Made by a program: the position numbers and the translations under genes | The notes under the pieces: model-generated | Database searches by the model: none | The model's input: the letters and a program-made list of their open reading frames with translations, nothing else | Told to the model about the DNA's origin: nothing | Source: Mycolicibacterium sp. CBMA 234 | Lineage (GTDB): Bacteria; Actinomycetota; Actinomycetes; Mycobacteriales; Mycobacteriaceae | Assembly (NCBI RefSeq): GCF_009729415.1 | Contig: NZ_MPKW01000037.1 | Span: 62,001 to 126,000, forward strand | Reading direction: 5' to 3' | Length of the DNA: 64,000 nt | Shown here: positions 34,731 to 43,969 of the stretch, in pieces | Layout of the letters: the number at the start of each line of letters is the position of its first letter | Numbering within the stretch: the first letter of the stretch is position 1

Positions 34731-36779
34731 TCACATCGGCGCATTGGCTGGCTGGAACACCCCGCTGCTGTCGGCCTCCTCCTCGGCGCGGATGACGTGC
34801 ACGACGGCGTTGATCAGCGCCAGGTGGGTGAACGCCTGCGGGAAGTTGCCCAGGTGCCGGCCGGTGCGCGGCTCGATCTCCTCGGCGTACAGGTGCAGCG
34901 GGCTGGCGAACGACAGCAGCTTCTCGCACAGGTGCCGAGCCCGGTGGACCTCACCGATCTCGACCAGCGCTGACACCAGCCAGAACGAGCAGATGGTGAA
35001 AGTGCCTTCCTCGCCGGCCAATCCGTCGTCGGTCTCCTCGGTGCGGTAGCGCAGCACCAGACCCTCTTCGGTGAGTTCTTCGGCAATGGCCAGCACGGTG
35101 GCCCGCACCCGCGGGTCATCAGCGGGCAGGAACCGGGTGAGGATTGCCAGCAGCAGGGAGGCGTCCAGAGCGTCGTCGCCGTAGCGCTGAGTCAGGACGC
35201 CGCGCTTGTCGACGCCGTGGGTCAGGATGTCTTCCTTGATCTCGTCGGCGATGGCGCGCCACTGTTGTGCGTACGACTTTTCCCCTTGCAGCTCAGCAAG
35301 TTTCGATCCGCGGTCCAGTGCCACCCAGCACATGATCTTGCTGGAGGTGAAGTGCTGCGGTTCACCGCGCACCTCCCAGATGCCGCGGTCGGGTTCCTTC
35401 CAGTGCTTGACCGCCTCCTCAACCTGATTCTTGAGCACCGGCCAGAGCATCTCCGGAATCTGTTCACGGGACTTGGCGTGCAGGTACACCGAGTCGAGCA
35501 TGGTGCCCCAAATGTCGTGCTGCATCTGGTTATACGCGCCATTGCCGATTCGGACCGGCCGCGAATAGTCGTAGCCCGACAGGTGATGCAGTTCCTCTTC
35601 GACGAGGCTGCGTTCGCCGCCGACGCCGTACATCACTTGCAGCGGATGGCGTTCCCCGTTGTTGGCGCCCGACACGTCGGCGATGAACGAGAAGAAATCG
35701 TCGGCTTCGCGGTCCAGACCCAACGTGTACAGGCCCCACAAGGCGAAGGTGGAGTCGCGGATCCAGGAGTACCGATAGTCCCAATTTCGTTCGCCCTGAG
35801 GCGTTTCCGGCAGTGACGTGGTGCTGGCCGCCAGCAGGGCGCCGGTCGGGGAGTACGTCAGGCCCTTGAGGGTCAGCGCGCTGCGTTGCAGATACGACCG
35901 CCACGGGTGGTCGGGGAAGTCGCCGACATTGATCCACTGCCGCCACGCCTCGCTGGTCTTCCACATCTTGTCGGAGGCTTCGTCGAACGTCTGCGGCGCG
36001 GGATGCTTGGACCAGGACAACGCGACGAACACCTTGTCGCCCTCGGTGAGCCGGGTCCGGGCCCGGGCCTCATGGCCCTCCAGACCGATCCGCAGGTTGG
36101 TGGTCAGGCGCAGCGTCGGATGGGCCTCAGGGTTCTTGCTGGCCCGCGCGATGGCCTCACCGTAGGCGGCGGCCGAGTACTCCCACTCCGCGCTCTCCCG
36201 GTGGTAATCGAACGACGGCTCACAGCTCATGACGAACTCGACGGTGCCGCTGACACACCGCACGGTACGCAGCAGGATGTGCTCGGCATCCCAGTCCATC
36301 GGAGTACGACGGTGCGTGCGGGAGCGGGTGTCGATGTCATGCCACGGTCCCATCACCAGGGCGTCGCGCACGATGGCCCAGCCGGTGTGCGTCTGCCACG
36401 TGGTCTCCAGGATCAACGAGCCCGGCAGGTACCGCCGCGCCGACGGCACCGTCACGCCGTAGGGGGCCAGCCGGAAGTGGCCGGCGCCGCGGTCCAGGAT
36501 CGAGCCGAAGACGCTGGGGGAGTCGGGCCGCGGTACGCACATCCATTCCACCGAGCCCGCCGACGAGATCAGACAAGTGTTCTCGCAGTCGGAGAGGAAG
36601 GCATAGTCCGCGATCGGCGGAAACGGGGTACGCACCGCCGTCGAAATCGCACCGCCCGTCATTGAATCGTCGCCGGCCGCGGCGAGGTGAGGGACTCCAT
36701 GCCCGTTCGCGGAGAAGCGGCCCGAATCGCTGGACTGTTCCGACTCATCTGTGTGTGGCAGCACCATGTCGCACATCAT
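34731..36779 (-). CDS. Glycoside hydrolase family 15 trehalase
   Basis: A 682-aa GH15 enzyme. After an N-terminal super-sandwich domain (about 45-290) the (alpha/alpha)6 barrel shows RNWDYRYSWIRDSTFALWGL, GIWEVRGEPQHFTSSKIMCWVALDRG and EEGTFTICSFWLVSALVEIG. Mycobacterial GH15 proteins at this locus (Rv2402 and its M. smegmatis counterpart) are characterised as trehalases, splitting trehalose to glucose. An AGGAG site 6 nt before ATG 36779 fixes the start. Unlike its neighbours it is rich in Met and Cys (MMCDMV at the N-terminus). Confidence 0.9.
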   Translation of the reverse strand: MMCDMVLPHTDESEQSSDSGRFSANGHGVPHLAAAGDDSMTGGAISTAVRTPFPPIADYAFLSDCENTCLISSAGSVEWMCVPRPDSPSVFGSILDRGAGHFRLAPYGVTVPSARRYLPGSLILETTWQTHTGWAIVRDALVMGPWHDIDTRSRTHRRTPMDWDAEHILLRTVRCVSGTVEFVMSCEPSFDYHRESAEWEYSAAAYGEAIARASKNPEAHPTLRLTTNLRIGLEGHEARARTRLTEGDKVFVALSWSKHPAPQTFDEASDKMWKTSEAWRQWINVGDFPDHPWRSYLQRSALTLKGLTYSPTGALLAASTTSLPETPQGERNWDYRYSWIRDSTFALWGLYTLGLDREADDFFSFIADVSGANNGERHPLQVMYGVGGERSLVEEELHHLSGYDYSRPVRIGNGAYNQMQHDIWGTMLDSVYLHAKSREQIPEMLWPVLKNQVEEAVKHWKEPDRGIWEVRGEPQHFTSSKIMCWVALDRGSKLAELQGEKSYAQQWRAIADEIKEDILTHGVDKRGVLTQRYGDDALDASLLLAILTRFLPADDPRVRATVLAIAEELTEEGLVLRYRTEETDDGLAGEEGTFTICSFWLVSALVEIGEVHRARHLCEKLLSFASPLHLYAEEIEPRTGRHLGNFPQAFTHLALINAVVHVIRAEEEADSSGVFQPANAPM

Positions 36780-36866
36780 CGACCGCTCCTGTGGTCGCCG
36801 TCCACCGATCGCCTGTACCGGGCGCTCACAGATTCAACCCAGCGCGATTCGAAAGGGCGTACACCG

Positions 36867-36872
36867 TAGGCT
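36867..36872 (+). promoter_or_regulatory. -10 hexamer for leaderless 64-aa membrane protein
   Basis: TAGGCT is followed by exactly 7 nt and the ATG at 36880; no ribosome-binding site is visible, so a leaderless transcript is likely. Confidence 0.5.
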
Positions 36873-36879
36873 GGAATCG

Positions 36880-37074
36880 ATGAACGGCATTCTGAATTGG
36901 TGGGACGGCGTCGAGCTGTGGCTGTCCGGTCTGTCGTTCGTGGTGCAGACGATCATCGTGATGCCGGTGGTGCTGGCGCTCGCATATGGCCTGGCAGTGC
37001 TGCTAGATATCGCGCTGGGCTACACCATCACGCTCCTGCACCGCGCCCGCCATGTCGAGGAGGAAGTGCTGTGA
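36880..37074 (+). CDS. Small membrane protein, Rv2401A-like
   Basis: A 64-aa protein, MNGILNWWDGVELWLSGL then a long hydrophobic stretch (about 18-52) and a charged end RARHVEEEVL. One or two membrane helices. The position matches Rv2401A in M. tuberculosis. The stop overlaps the GTG of the next tiny ORF (GTGA), implying coupled translation. Function unknown; upstream of the sulfate transporter. Confidence 0.6.
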   Translation: MNGILNWWDGVELWLSGLSFVVQTIIVMPVVLALAYGLAVLLDIALGYTITLLHRARHVEEEVL

Positions 37075-37157
37075 ACGGACTGCCGCAGTCGCGGGTGACG
37101 TTGATCCTGGTGCTGCTGGTGGTGCTGGTGATCGTGATGTGGCTACTGACTCGCTGA
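37071..37157 (+). CDS. 28-aa single-helix membrane peptide, translationally coupled
   Basis: GTG start overlaps the previous stop by 4 bp. The peptide is NGLPQSRV followed by an almost uninterrupted run of Leu/Val/Ile (about 9-26) and ends LLTR: one transmembrane helix. Its size puts it below usual annotation limits. No homologue known to me. Confidence 0.5.
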   Translation: MNGLPQSRVTLILVLLVVLVIVMWLLTR

Positions 37158-37182
37158 GCATTTGCTGCCAGGCAACCTCTGA

Positions 37183-37188
37183 TATTCT
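37183..37188 (+). promoter_or_regulatory. -10 hexamer for leaderless leader ORF upstream of subI
   Basis: TATTCT, a good TANNNT match, with 7 nt to the ATG at 37196. This would start the subI-cysTWA transcript. Confidence 0.6.
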
Positions 37189-37195
37189 TCCGGCC

Positions 37196-37288
37196 ATGTA
37201 CGCAGCGTCCGGCACTACCGAGGGCCACATCTTGGCTCTCATTGCCGTGGGTACTCGCGCTGTTGCTGACGTCGCCTGTTGTCGCTGA
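37196..37288 (+). CDS. Cys-containing leader peptide upstream of subI
   Basis: A 30-codon ORF starting MYAASGTTEGH and ending ADVACCR. Two consecutive Cys codons sit one codon before the end. With the -10 hexamer 7 nt upstream it should be leaderless. By analogy with mycobacterial cysteine attenuators it may couple sulfate transporter expression to cysteine supply. The 118-nt gap to subI contains the AAGGAAGG site of subI. Confidence 0.62.
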   Translation: MYAASGTTEGHILALIAVGTRAVADVACCR

Positions 37289-37406
37289 CCCGTTTCCGTC
37301 CGCGGTTTCTGGGGTCGGCACTGGCTGCTGCTATGCCCACGTGCTGATTGTTCACCTTGCCGTGTGACGGGTAGTTCCCCGTAGACCTGCAAGGAAGGCC
37401 CATCCA

Positions 37407-38444
37407 ATGCACAAGATCATCAAGAACTGGCGGCCCGTCACAGCTGTCGCAGCTGCCATGTCCGCAGCTCTGCTGCTTACCGCGTGCGGTGGCGGAGCAA
37501 GCGACACACCCGGCGGCGGTACGCAGGGTGGCGCCGGCACCACCTTGACCTTGGTGGCCTACGCCGTGCCGGAGCCCGGTTGGACCAAGGTCCTCTCGGC
37601 ATTCGCGGCCAGCCAGGACGGCAAGGGCGTTTCCGTCACGACGTCCTACGGGGCTTCCGGTGATCAGTCGCGCAAGGTCGAGTCGGGAGCCCCCGCCGAC
37701 ATCGTCAACTTCTCGGTGGAACCGGACGTCACCCGGCTGGTCAAGGCCGGCAAGGTCAGCAAGGACTGGAACGCCGACGTCACCAAGGGCGTCCCATTCG
37801 GCTCGGTGGTGTCGCTGGTCGTGCGCAAGGGCAACCCCAAGGGCATCAAGGACTGGGACGACCTGCTCAAGCCCGGCATCGAGGTCGTCACGCCCAGCCC
37901 GCTGAGCTCGGGTTCGGCCAAGTGGAACCTGCTGGCGCCGTACGCCGCGAAGAGCAACGGCGGCAAGGAGGCCCAGGCCGGCCTCGACTATGTGGTGCAG
38001 CTGGTCACCGAGCACATCAAGACCCGTCCGGGTTCGGGCCGTGAAGCCACCGATCTGTTCCTGCACGGTACGGGCGACGTACTGATCAGCTACGAGAACG
38101 AGGCCATCAACGTCGAGCGACAGGGCAAGGACGTCGAGCACATCAACCCGCCGGAGACCTTCAAGATCGAGAACCCGGTCGCGGTCGTGACGTCCAGCCC
38201 CCACCAGGCTCAGGCGAACGCGCTGAAGAACTTCCTCTACACCCCAGAGGGACAGCGGGCCTGGGCACAGGCCGGGTTCCGGCCCGTCGATCCGGCGATC
38301 AGCGCCGAATTCGCCAAGGATTTCCCGGCCCCGCAGAAGCTGTGGACCATCGCCGACCTCGGTGGATGGACTGCGGTCGATCCTGCGTTATTCGATAAGG
38401 ACAATGGCAGCATCACCAAGATCTATAAGCAGGCCACTGGATGA
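37407..38444 (+). CDS. subI: Sulfate-binding lipoprotein of the sulfate ABC transporter
   Basis: A 345-aa substrate-binding protein. The signal peptide ends in the lipobox LLTAC with the lipidated Cys at about 27. The periplasmic-binding core contains SYGASGDQSRKVESGAPADIVNFS and LISYENEA, typical of sulfate-binding proteins. After the lipobox Cys there is no further Cys or Met, so the mature protein holds a single sulfur. It is first in subI-cysT-cysW-cysA; its stop overlaps the cysT ATG (ATGA). Confidence 0.95.
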   Translation: MHKIIKNWRPVTAVAAAMSAALLLTACGGGASDTPGGGTQGGAGTTLTLVAYAVPEPGWTKVLSAFAASQDGKGVSVTTSYGASGDQSRKVESGAPADIVNFSVEPDVTRLVKAGKVSKDWNADVTKGVPFGSVVSLVVRKGNPKGIKDWDDLLKPGIEVVTPSPLSSGSAKWNLLAPYAAKSNGGKEAQAGLDYVVQLVTEHIKTRPGSGREATDLFLHGTGDVLISYENEAINVERQGKDVEHINPPETFKIENPVAVVTSSPHQAQANALKNFLYTPEGQRAWAQAGFRPVDPAISAEFAKDFPAPQKLWTIADLGGWTAVDPALFDKDNGSITKIYKQATG

Positions 38445-39325
38445 CGACTTCGGCCCCGTTCGCCGACCTCCCGGCCCGGCCCGAGCCCACCTTCACCGGT
38501 GACTCGGCCGGGCCGGGGTCCGGCGTAGGTCGCGCGTTCGGCACCACGTCGCTGCGGGTGGGGGCGGCCAGTATTTGGCTGTCCGTCATCGTGCTGCTGC
38601 CGCTGGCGGCGATCCTGGTGCAGTCTGCGCACGGTGGTTGGTCGTACTTCTGGTCCGCGGTCACGTCGAACTCGGCCCTGGCGTCCTTTCGGGTGACGCT
38701 GGAGGTCTCGGCGGCCGTCGCGCTCATCAACCTGGTATTCGGGCTGCTGGTGGCGTGGACCCTGACGCGCGACGACTTCGTCGGCAAGCGGTTGGTGGAC
38801 GCTGTCATCGACCTGCCCTTCGCGCTGCCGACCATCGTGGCCAGCCTGGTGATGCTGGCGCTGTACGGCCCGGCCAGCCCGGTGGACCTGCATCTGCAGC
38901 ACACCAAGTGGGGCATCGGCATCGCGCTGCTGTTCGTCACCCTGCCGTTCGTGGTCCGCTCAGTGCAGCCGGTGCTGCTGGAGTTGGACCAGGAGACCGA
39001 AGAGGCGGCCGCCTCCCTGGGCGCCAACAACTTCGTGATCTTCACCAAGGTGGTGCTGCCGGCGCTGCTGCCGTCACTGTTGTCGGGGGCGGGCCTCGCC
39101 TTCTCCCGGGCCATCGGCGAATTCGGCTCGGTGGTGCTGATCGGTGGCGCGGTGCCCGGCGAGACCGAGGTGTCGTCGCAGTGGATCCGCACGCTGATCG
39201 AGAACGACGACCGTACTGGTGCGGCCGCGATCTCGATCGTGCTGCTCGTGATTTCGTTCGTCGTGCTGTTCGTGTTGCGGGTCATCGGATCACGTGCTGC
39301 CAAGCGTCAGGAGCTGGCCACATGA
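38441..39325 (+). CDS. cysT: Sulfate ABC transporter permease CysT
   Basis: A 294-aa permease with six predicted membrane helices. The EAA loop (EEAAASLGANNFVIFTKVVLP) contacts the ATPase CysA. It pairs with CysW. ATGA overlaps link it to subI upstream and cysW downstream, so the operon is tightly coupled. It contains no Cys. Confidence 0.95.
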   Translation: MTTSAPFADLPARPEPTFTGDSAGPGSGVGRAFGTTSLRVGAASIWLSVIVLLPLAAILVQSAHGGWSYFWSAVTSNSALASFRVTLEVSAAVALINLVFGLLVAWTLTRDDFVGKRLVDAVIDLPFALPTIVASLVMLALYGPASPVDLHLQHTKWGIGIALLFVTLPFVVRSVQPVLLELDQETEEAAASLGANNFVIFTKVVLPALLPSLLSGAGLAFSRAIGEFGSVVLIGGAVPGETEVSSQWIRTLIENDDRTGAAAISIVLLVISFVVLFVLRVIGSRAAKRQELAT

Positions 39326-40134
39326 CCCTCTCCCCGGTGGTTCGCTATCTGGTCCGGTACGTGGCGCTGGCCTACGTCCTGGTGTTGGTCGTCGTGCCCG
39401 TCGGCCTGATTCTGTGGCGGACGTTCCAGCCTGGCCTGGGGGAGTTCTTCGCCCAGATCACCACGCCGGCCGCCATTTCCGCGCTGCAGCTGTCGCTGTT
39501 GGTCGTGGCGATCGTGGTGCCGCTTAACGTGTTGTTCGGCGTGCCGACCGCATTGGTGTTGGCGCGCAACCGGTTCCGCGGTAAGAGCGTGCTCCAAGCG
39601 GTGGTCGATCTGCCGTTCGCGGTGTCGCCCGTCGTCGTCGGCGTCGCCCTGATCCTGTTGTGGGGATCGGCCGGCCTGCTCGGATTCGTCGAGCACACTT
39701 GGGGATTCAAGATCATCTTCGGATTCCCCGGCATCGTGCTGGCCAGCATCTTCGTCACCGTGCCGTTCGTGATCCGCGAGGTCGAACCTGTGCTGCACGA
39801 GTTGGGGACCGACCAGGAAGAGGCGGCCTCGACCCTGGGTGCGCAGTGGTGGCAGACGTTCTGGCGGATCACCGTGCCGTCCATCCGGTGGGGCCTGACC
39901 TACGGCATCGTGCTGACCGTCGCCCGCACCCTGGGGGAGTACGGCGCCGTCATCATGGTGTCCTCCAACCTGCCCGGCACCTCCCAGACCCTCACCCTGC
40001 TGGTCTCCGACCGGTACAGCCGCGGCGCCGAATACGGCGCGTACGCCATGTCGACGGTGCTGATGGCCGTCGCGGTGATCGTGCTGATTGTCCAGGTGAT
40101 TCTCGACGCCCGGCGTACCCGGGCTGCACAATAG
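39322..40134 (+). CDS. cysW: Sulfate ABC transporter permease CysW
   Basis: A 270-aa permease starting MTLSPVVRYLVRYVALAY, with six hydrophobic segments and the EAA loop QEEAASTLGAQWWQTFWRITVP. The start is the ATG overlapping the cysT stop; longer readings of this frame run through cysT and are not credible. No Cys. cysA follows after 22 bp. Confidence 0.95.
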   Translation: MTLSPVVRYLVRYVALAYVLVLVVVPVGLILWRTFQPGLGEFFAQITTPAAISALQLSLLVVAIVVPLNVLFGVPTALVLARNRFRGKSVLQAVVDLPFAVSPVVVGVALILLWGSAGLLGFVEHTWGFKIIFGFPGIVLASIFVTVPFVIREVEPVLHELGTDQEEAASTLGAQWWQTFWRITVPSIRWGLTYGIVLTVARTLGEYGAVIMVSSNLPGTSQTLTLLVSDRYSRGAEYGAYAMSTVLMAVAVIVLIVQVILDARRTRAAQ

Positions 40135-40156
40135 CTTTCGATAGGAAGAACCGAAC

Positions 40157-41218
<1,062 letters not shown>

Positions 41219-41311
41219 TGCGCTGCGACGGCCACCACTGCGCCCTGGCTGGACTCGGGCAGCGAGACGCTGACCACGGACGTTCTCTCTCCCCACTGAC
41301 TTCGGTCCAAA

Positions 41312-41350
41312 GCTGTCATAAATCGTGACAGTGTCAGCCGATGCTGACAG
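41312..41350. repeat. Cluster of TGTCA/TGACA inverted repeats between cysA and cysE
   Basis: ctgtca...tgacag (41313-41331) is followed by tgtcagc, loop cgat, gctgaca (41332-41349, perfect 7-bp stem). In the 282-bp gap between convergent genes this may be a weak terminator or a protein site. The rest of the gap shows nothing I can support. Confidence 0.5.
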
Positions 41351-41500
41351 CCTCAGATCGCAAGTGCCACAGGGAGAGCCGACACCCCGGGGTAACCGCC
41401 TCGGGCGTGCGCAGAGATCGCGCGAGTTACCAAACTGGCGATCTCTACGCACCTTCGCCGAACGAACCTCTGGTCGCGAACGCTGCGTCACGGACCTTGC

Positions 41501-42085
41501 TCAGATGTACATCGCCGGGTCGATGTAGCTCGTCGGATCGACGCATTGCTCGCGTTGTTTCTCTGTGCGATGACGAACCACGGCCGGAATGCCGGTGGCA
41601 ATCGAATCGCATGGAACATCATGTGTGACAACGGCATTGGCGCCGATGGCGGAGTCGTCGCCAATTAGGATCGGGCCGAGCACCTTGGCGCCGGCGCCGA
41701 TGGTCACCCGGTTGCCGATGGTGGGATGACGCTTGCCGTGGTTGAGGCTGCGGCCGCCCAGCGTCACTCCGTGGTAGAGCATGACGTCGTCGCCGATCTC
41801 GGTGGTCTCACCGATCACCACACCCATGCCGTGGTCGATGAAGAACCGGCGGCCGATGGTGGCGCCGGGGTGGATTTCGATGCCGGTGAGGAACCGGGTG
41901 AATTGCGCCAGCACGCGGGCCGGGCCCCGACCAGCGGGCTTGGCCCATAGTTTGTGGGCCAAGCGGTGCGACCAGATGGCGTGCAGACCGGAGTAGACCA
42001 GCGTGTTCTCGACGTCGCTGCGTGCCGCCGGGTCGTGGCCGCGTGCGTTGTCCAGGTCCTCGCGGAGCGTGGATAACAGCGTCAT
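41501..42085 (-). CDS. cysE: Serine O-acetyltransferase
   Basis: A 194-aa enzyme making O-acetylserine from serine and acetyl-CoA. The left-handed beta-helix hexapeptide repeats are visible (IHPGATIGRRFFIDHGMGVVIGE, IGDDVMLYHGVTLGG, HPTIGNRVTIGAGAKVLGPI). Catalytic His/Asp lie in DHGMG and YHGVT. It is downstream of cysK in a two-gene minus-strand unit (35-bp gap), together forming cysteine synthase. Confidence 0.95.
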   Translation of the reverse strand: MTLLSTLREDLDNARGHDPAARSDVENTLVYSGLHAIWSHRLAHKLWAKPAGRGPARVLAQFTRFLTGIEIHPGATIGRRFFIDHGMGVVIGETTEIGDDVMLYHGVTLGGRSLNHGKRHPTIGNRVTIGAGAKVLGPILIGDDSAIGANAVVTHDVPCDSIATGIPAVVRHRTEKQREQCVDPTSYIDPAMYI

Positions 42086-42120
42086 GCTTATTTACTTCCC
42101 GTCGCTTCGCTCGCCTGGTT

Positions 42121-43056
42121 TCAGTCTCGGATGTGCTCGTACAGCGCCGTGGAGACGTACCGCTCGCCGAAGTCGGGAATGATCACCACGATGAGCTTGC
42201 CGGCGTTCTCGGGGCGCTTGGCCAGCTCCAGTGCGGCCCACACGTTGGCGCCGGCCGAGATGCCGCCCAGGATGCCCTCATCGGTGCCCAGCGCCCGCGC
42301 CACGGTGATGGCGTCGTCGAACCCGGCGTCGATGATCTCGTCGTACACAGACCGGTCCAGCACCTCGGGGACGAAGTTCGCGCCGAGGCCCTGAATCTTG
42401 TGAGGCCCGGCCTGTCCGCCAGTGAGGATGGGGGAGTCGATGGGTTCGACACCGACGATCTGCACCCCGGGCTTGCGTTCCTTGAGGACGTGCCCGACGC
42501 CCGTGAGAGTGCCGCCGGTGCCGATGCCCGCGACGAAGATGTCTACCTCACCGTCGGTGTCGGCCCAGATCTCTTCGGCGGTCGTCTTGGCATGGATCGC
42601 CGGGTTGGCCGGGTTGGCGAACTGGTCGGCCGCGACCGAATTGGGGGTCTCGGCGAGGATCTGCTTGGCCCGCGCCACGGCCCCCGCCATGCCCTCGGAA
42701 CCCGGCGTCAGCACGATCTCGGCGCCGTACGCGCGCAGCATCACTCGCCGTTCGACGGACATGGTCTCCGGCATGGTCAGGATCACCTTGTAACCACGCG
42801 CTGCACCCACCAGAGCAAGCGCGATACCGGTGTTGCCGCTCGTGGCCTCCACGATGGTGCCACCGGGCTTGAGTTCGCCGGACTGCTCGGCGGCGTCGAC
42901 GATGGCCACGCCGATGCGGTCCTTCACGCTGTTGGCAGGGTTGTAGAACTCGAGCTTCGCCACGACCTGCGCACCAGCGTTCGCCGTCAACCGATTCAGC
43001 CGGACCAGCGGGGTGCGCCCGACCAGTTCGGTGACGTTGTCGTAGATCTTGCCCAT
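42121..43056 (-). CDS. cysK: O-acetylserine sulfhydrylase (cysteine synthase A)
   Basis: A 311-aa PLP enzyme converting O-acetylserine and sulfide to cysteine. The PLP lysine is in NPANSVKDRIG (about residue 44), the substrate loop is EATSGNTGIALA, and GTGGTLTGVGHVLKE binds the PLP phosphate. GAGAGG precedes the ATG. Placed convergent with the sulfate transporter; in M. tuberculosis cysK1-cysE are at another locus, so this grouping differs. Confidence 0.96.
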   Translation of the reverse strand: MGKIYDNVTELVGRTPLVRLNRLTANAGAQVVAKLEFYNPANSVKDRIGVAIVDAAEQSGELKPGGTIVEATSGNTGIALALVGAARGYKVILTMPETMSVERRVMLRAYGAEIVLTPGSEGMAGAVARAKQILAETPNSVAADQFANPANPAIHAKTTAEEIWADTDGEVDIFVAGIGTGGTLTGVGHVLKERKPGVQIVGVEPIDSPILTGGQAGPHKIQGLGANFVPEVLDRSVYDEIIDAGFDDAITVARALGTDEGILGGISAGANVWAALELAKRPENAGKLIVVIIPDFGERYVSTALYEHIRD

Positions 43057-43163
43057 CGATGACCTCTCGTCATGCGCAAGCTCACCTTTTCAGGTGGGCT
43101 CGCATCGGACCTATTGGTGAAATTGTGGGTGCTTGCACGGCACCGGACTGCTACGCGTGATCG

Positions 43164-43412
43164 TCACGCCGCGACTGGCACCTGCCGAATCTGCTGAATA
43201 ACGGCACCTTCGTCAAGGGTTTCGATCATCTCAAAATCTATCTGCTTGGGAGAACGCGCGAGCCCCGGGTGGGTATTTCCCCCGTCGATGCGAGAACCCA
43301 GGATGACCGCACGGTCGAGAGGTAGCTGGAAACGCGCAGCAGCACCGGGTGTGATGCCCGTCATGGCAGTGAAAAGTCTTGTCTGCCTGGGGAACTGGCG
43401 TGGGACACGACT
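43164..43412 (-). pseudogene. Degraded fragment of a kup C-terminus
   Basis: Minus-strand translation reads QTRLFTAMTGITPGAAARFQ and LPLDRAVILGSRID, matching the end of the intact Kup (RTRLFIGTSYITSDAAAYFQ, LPPDRTVILGSRIEV). After that an unrelated 30-residue tail runs to the stop at 43164. No N-terminal part of Kup is nearby. The lipoprotein gene lies between the fragment and intact kup, so this is either a relic of a second kup copy or a partial duplication. Confidence 0.75.
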
Positions 43413-43427
43413 GCCTGACGCTGCCTG

Positions 43428-43892
43428 TCAGGAACAGGTTGCGTCAACTTGGTAGGACGTGACCTCCCCGTGGTCATTCTTGAAGGTTCCCTTGACTGAA
43501 TAGTGCTTCCCGTCCTTGGTGACGGTGGCACCCCAGCCTTCTTGCGGCGTGCTGGCCACGTAGCTGACGTATTGGCCGTTGACGTTCGCCAGCTCGACGC
43601 CTTCGACACTCGGCGGATCCCCCTTGAGCACCACCCCGCGGCCGTCAGCGGTGTTCTGGCCGATGTTGATGACGAGCCCCGAGTCGGGCAGCGGACTACA
43701 TAACGTCGGGGCGCCTGTCACCAGCGGCTTGTCGGCGACGACGATGGTCGTCGTGCCGCTGTACTGGCCGTTCGCCGAAGCCGAGCCAGCCGTGGAGTTG
43801 CCGCTTTGGGTGCCTTTATCGTTCGAGCATCCGGTCAATCCGACTGTGACAACTGCCGCGCCGCAGACAGCAAGGACAAGCCCAATTTTCAA
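43428..43892 (-). CDS. LpqH-like (19-kDa antigen family) lipoprotein
   Basis: A 154-aa secreted lipoprotein. The signal peptide ends in lipobox LTGC (Cys about 22), followed by a Ser/Gly/Asn linker and a domain with a Cys pair (TLCSPLPDS and the final DATCS), the pattern of the mycobacterial 19-kDa antigen family. Function in the family is unclear (surface antigen, glycosylated). It sits between kup and a kup fragment. Confidence 0.82.
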   Translation of the reverse strand: MKIGLVLAVCGAAVVTVGLTGCSNDKGTQSGNSTAGSASANGQYSGTTTIVVADKPLVTGAPTLCSPLPDSGLVINIGQNTADGRGVVLKGDPPSVEGVELANVNGQYVSYVASTPQEGWGATVTKDGKHYSVKGTFKNDHGEVTSYQVDATCS

Positions 43893-43969
43893 CGCATTTT
43901 CCGTTCATGTGATGCCGATGTGCCGAACACGACAAGCCTAGGGGCTACCGCCGCGACCCGGGCACGCCC

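Noticed and set aside
41325..41528. Possible 67-aa plus-strand gene between cysA and cysE
   Set aside because: It overlaps the 3' end of cysE antisense, has no ribosome site or recognisable homology, and its base pattern looks non-coding.
43057..43163. Seven-codon minus-strand ORF (MRAHLKR) upstream of cysK as a leader peptide
   Set aside because: It has no Cys codon and no -10 hexamer at leaderless distance; the associated small hairpin alone is not enough.
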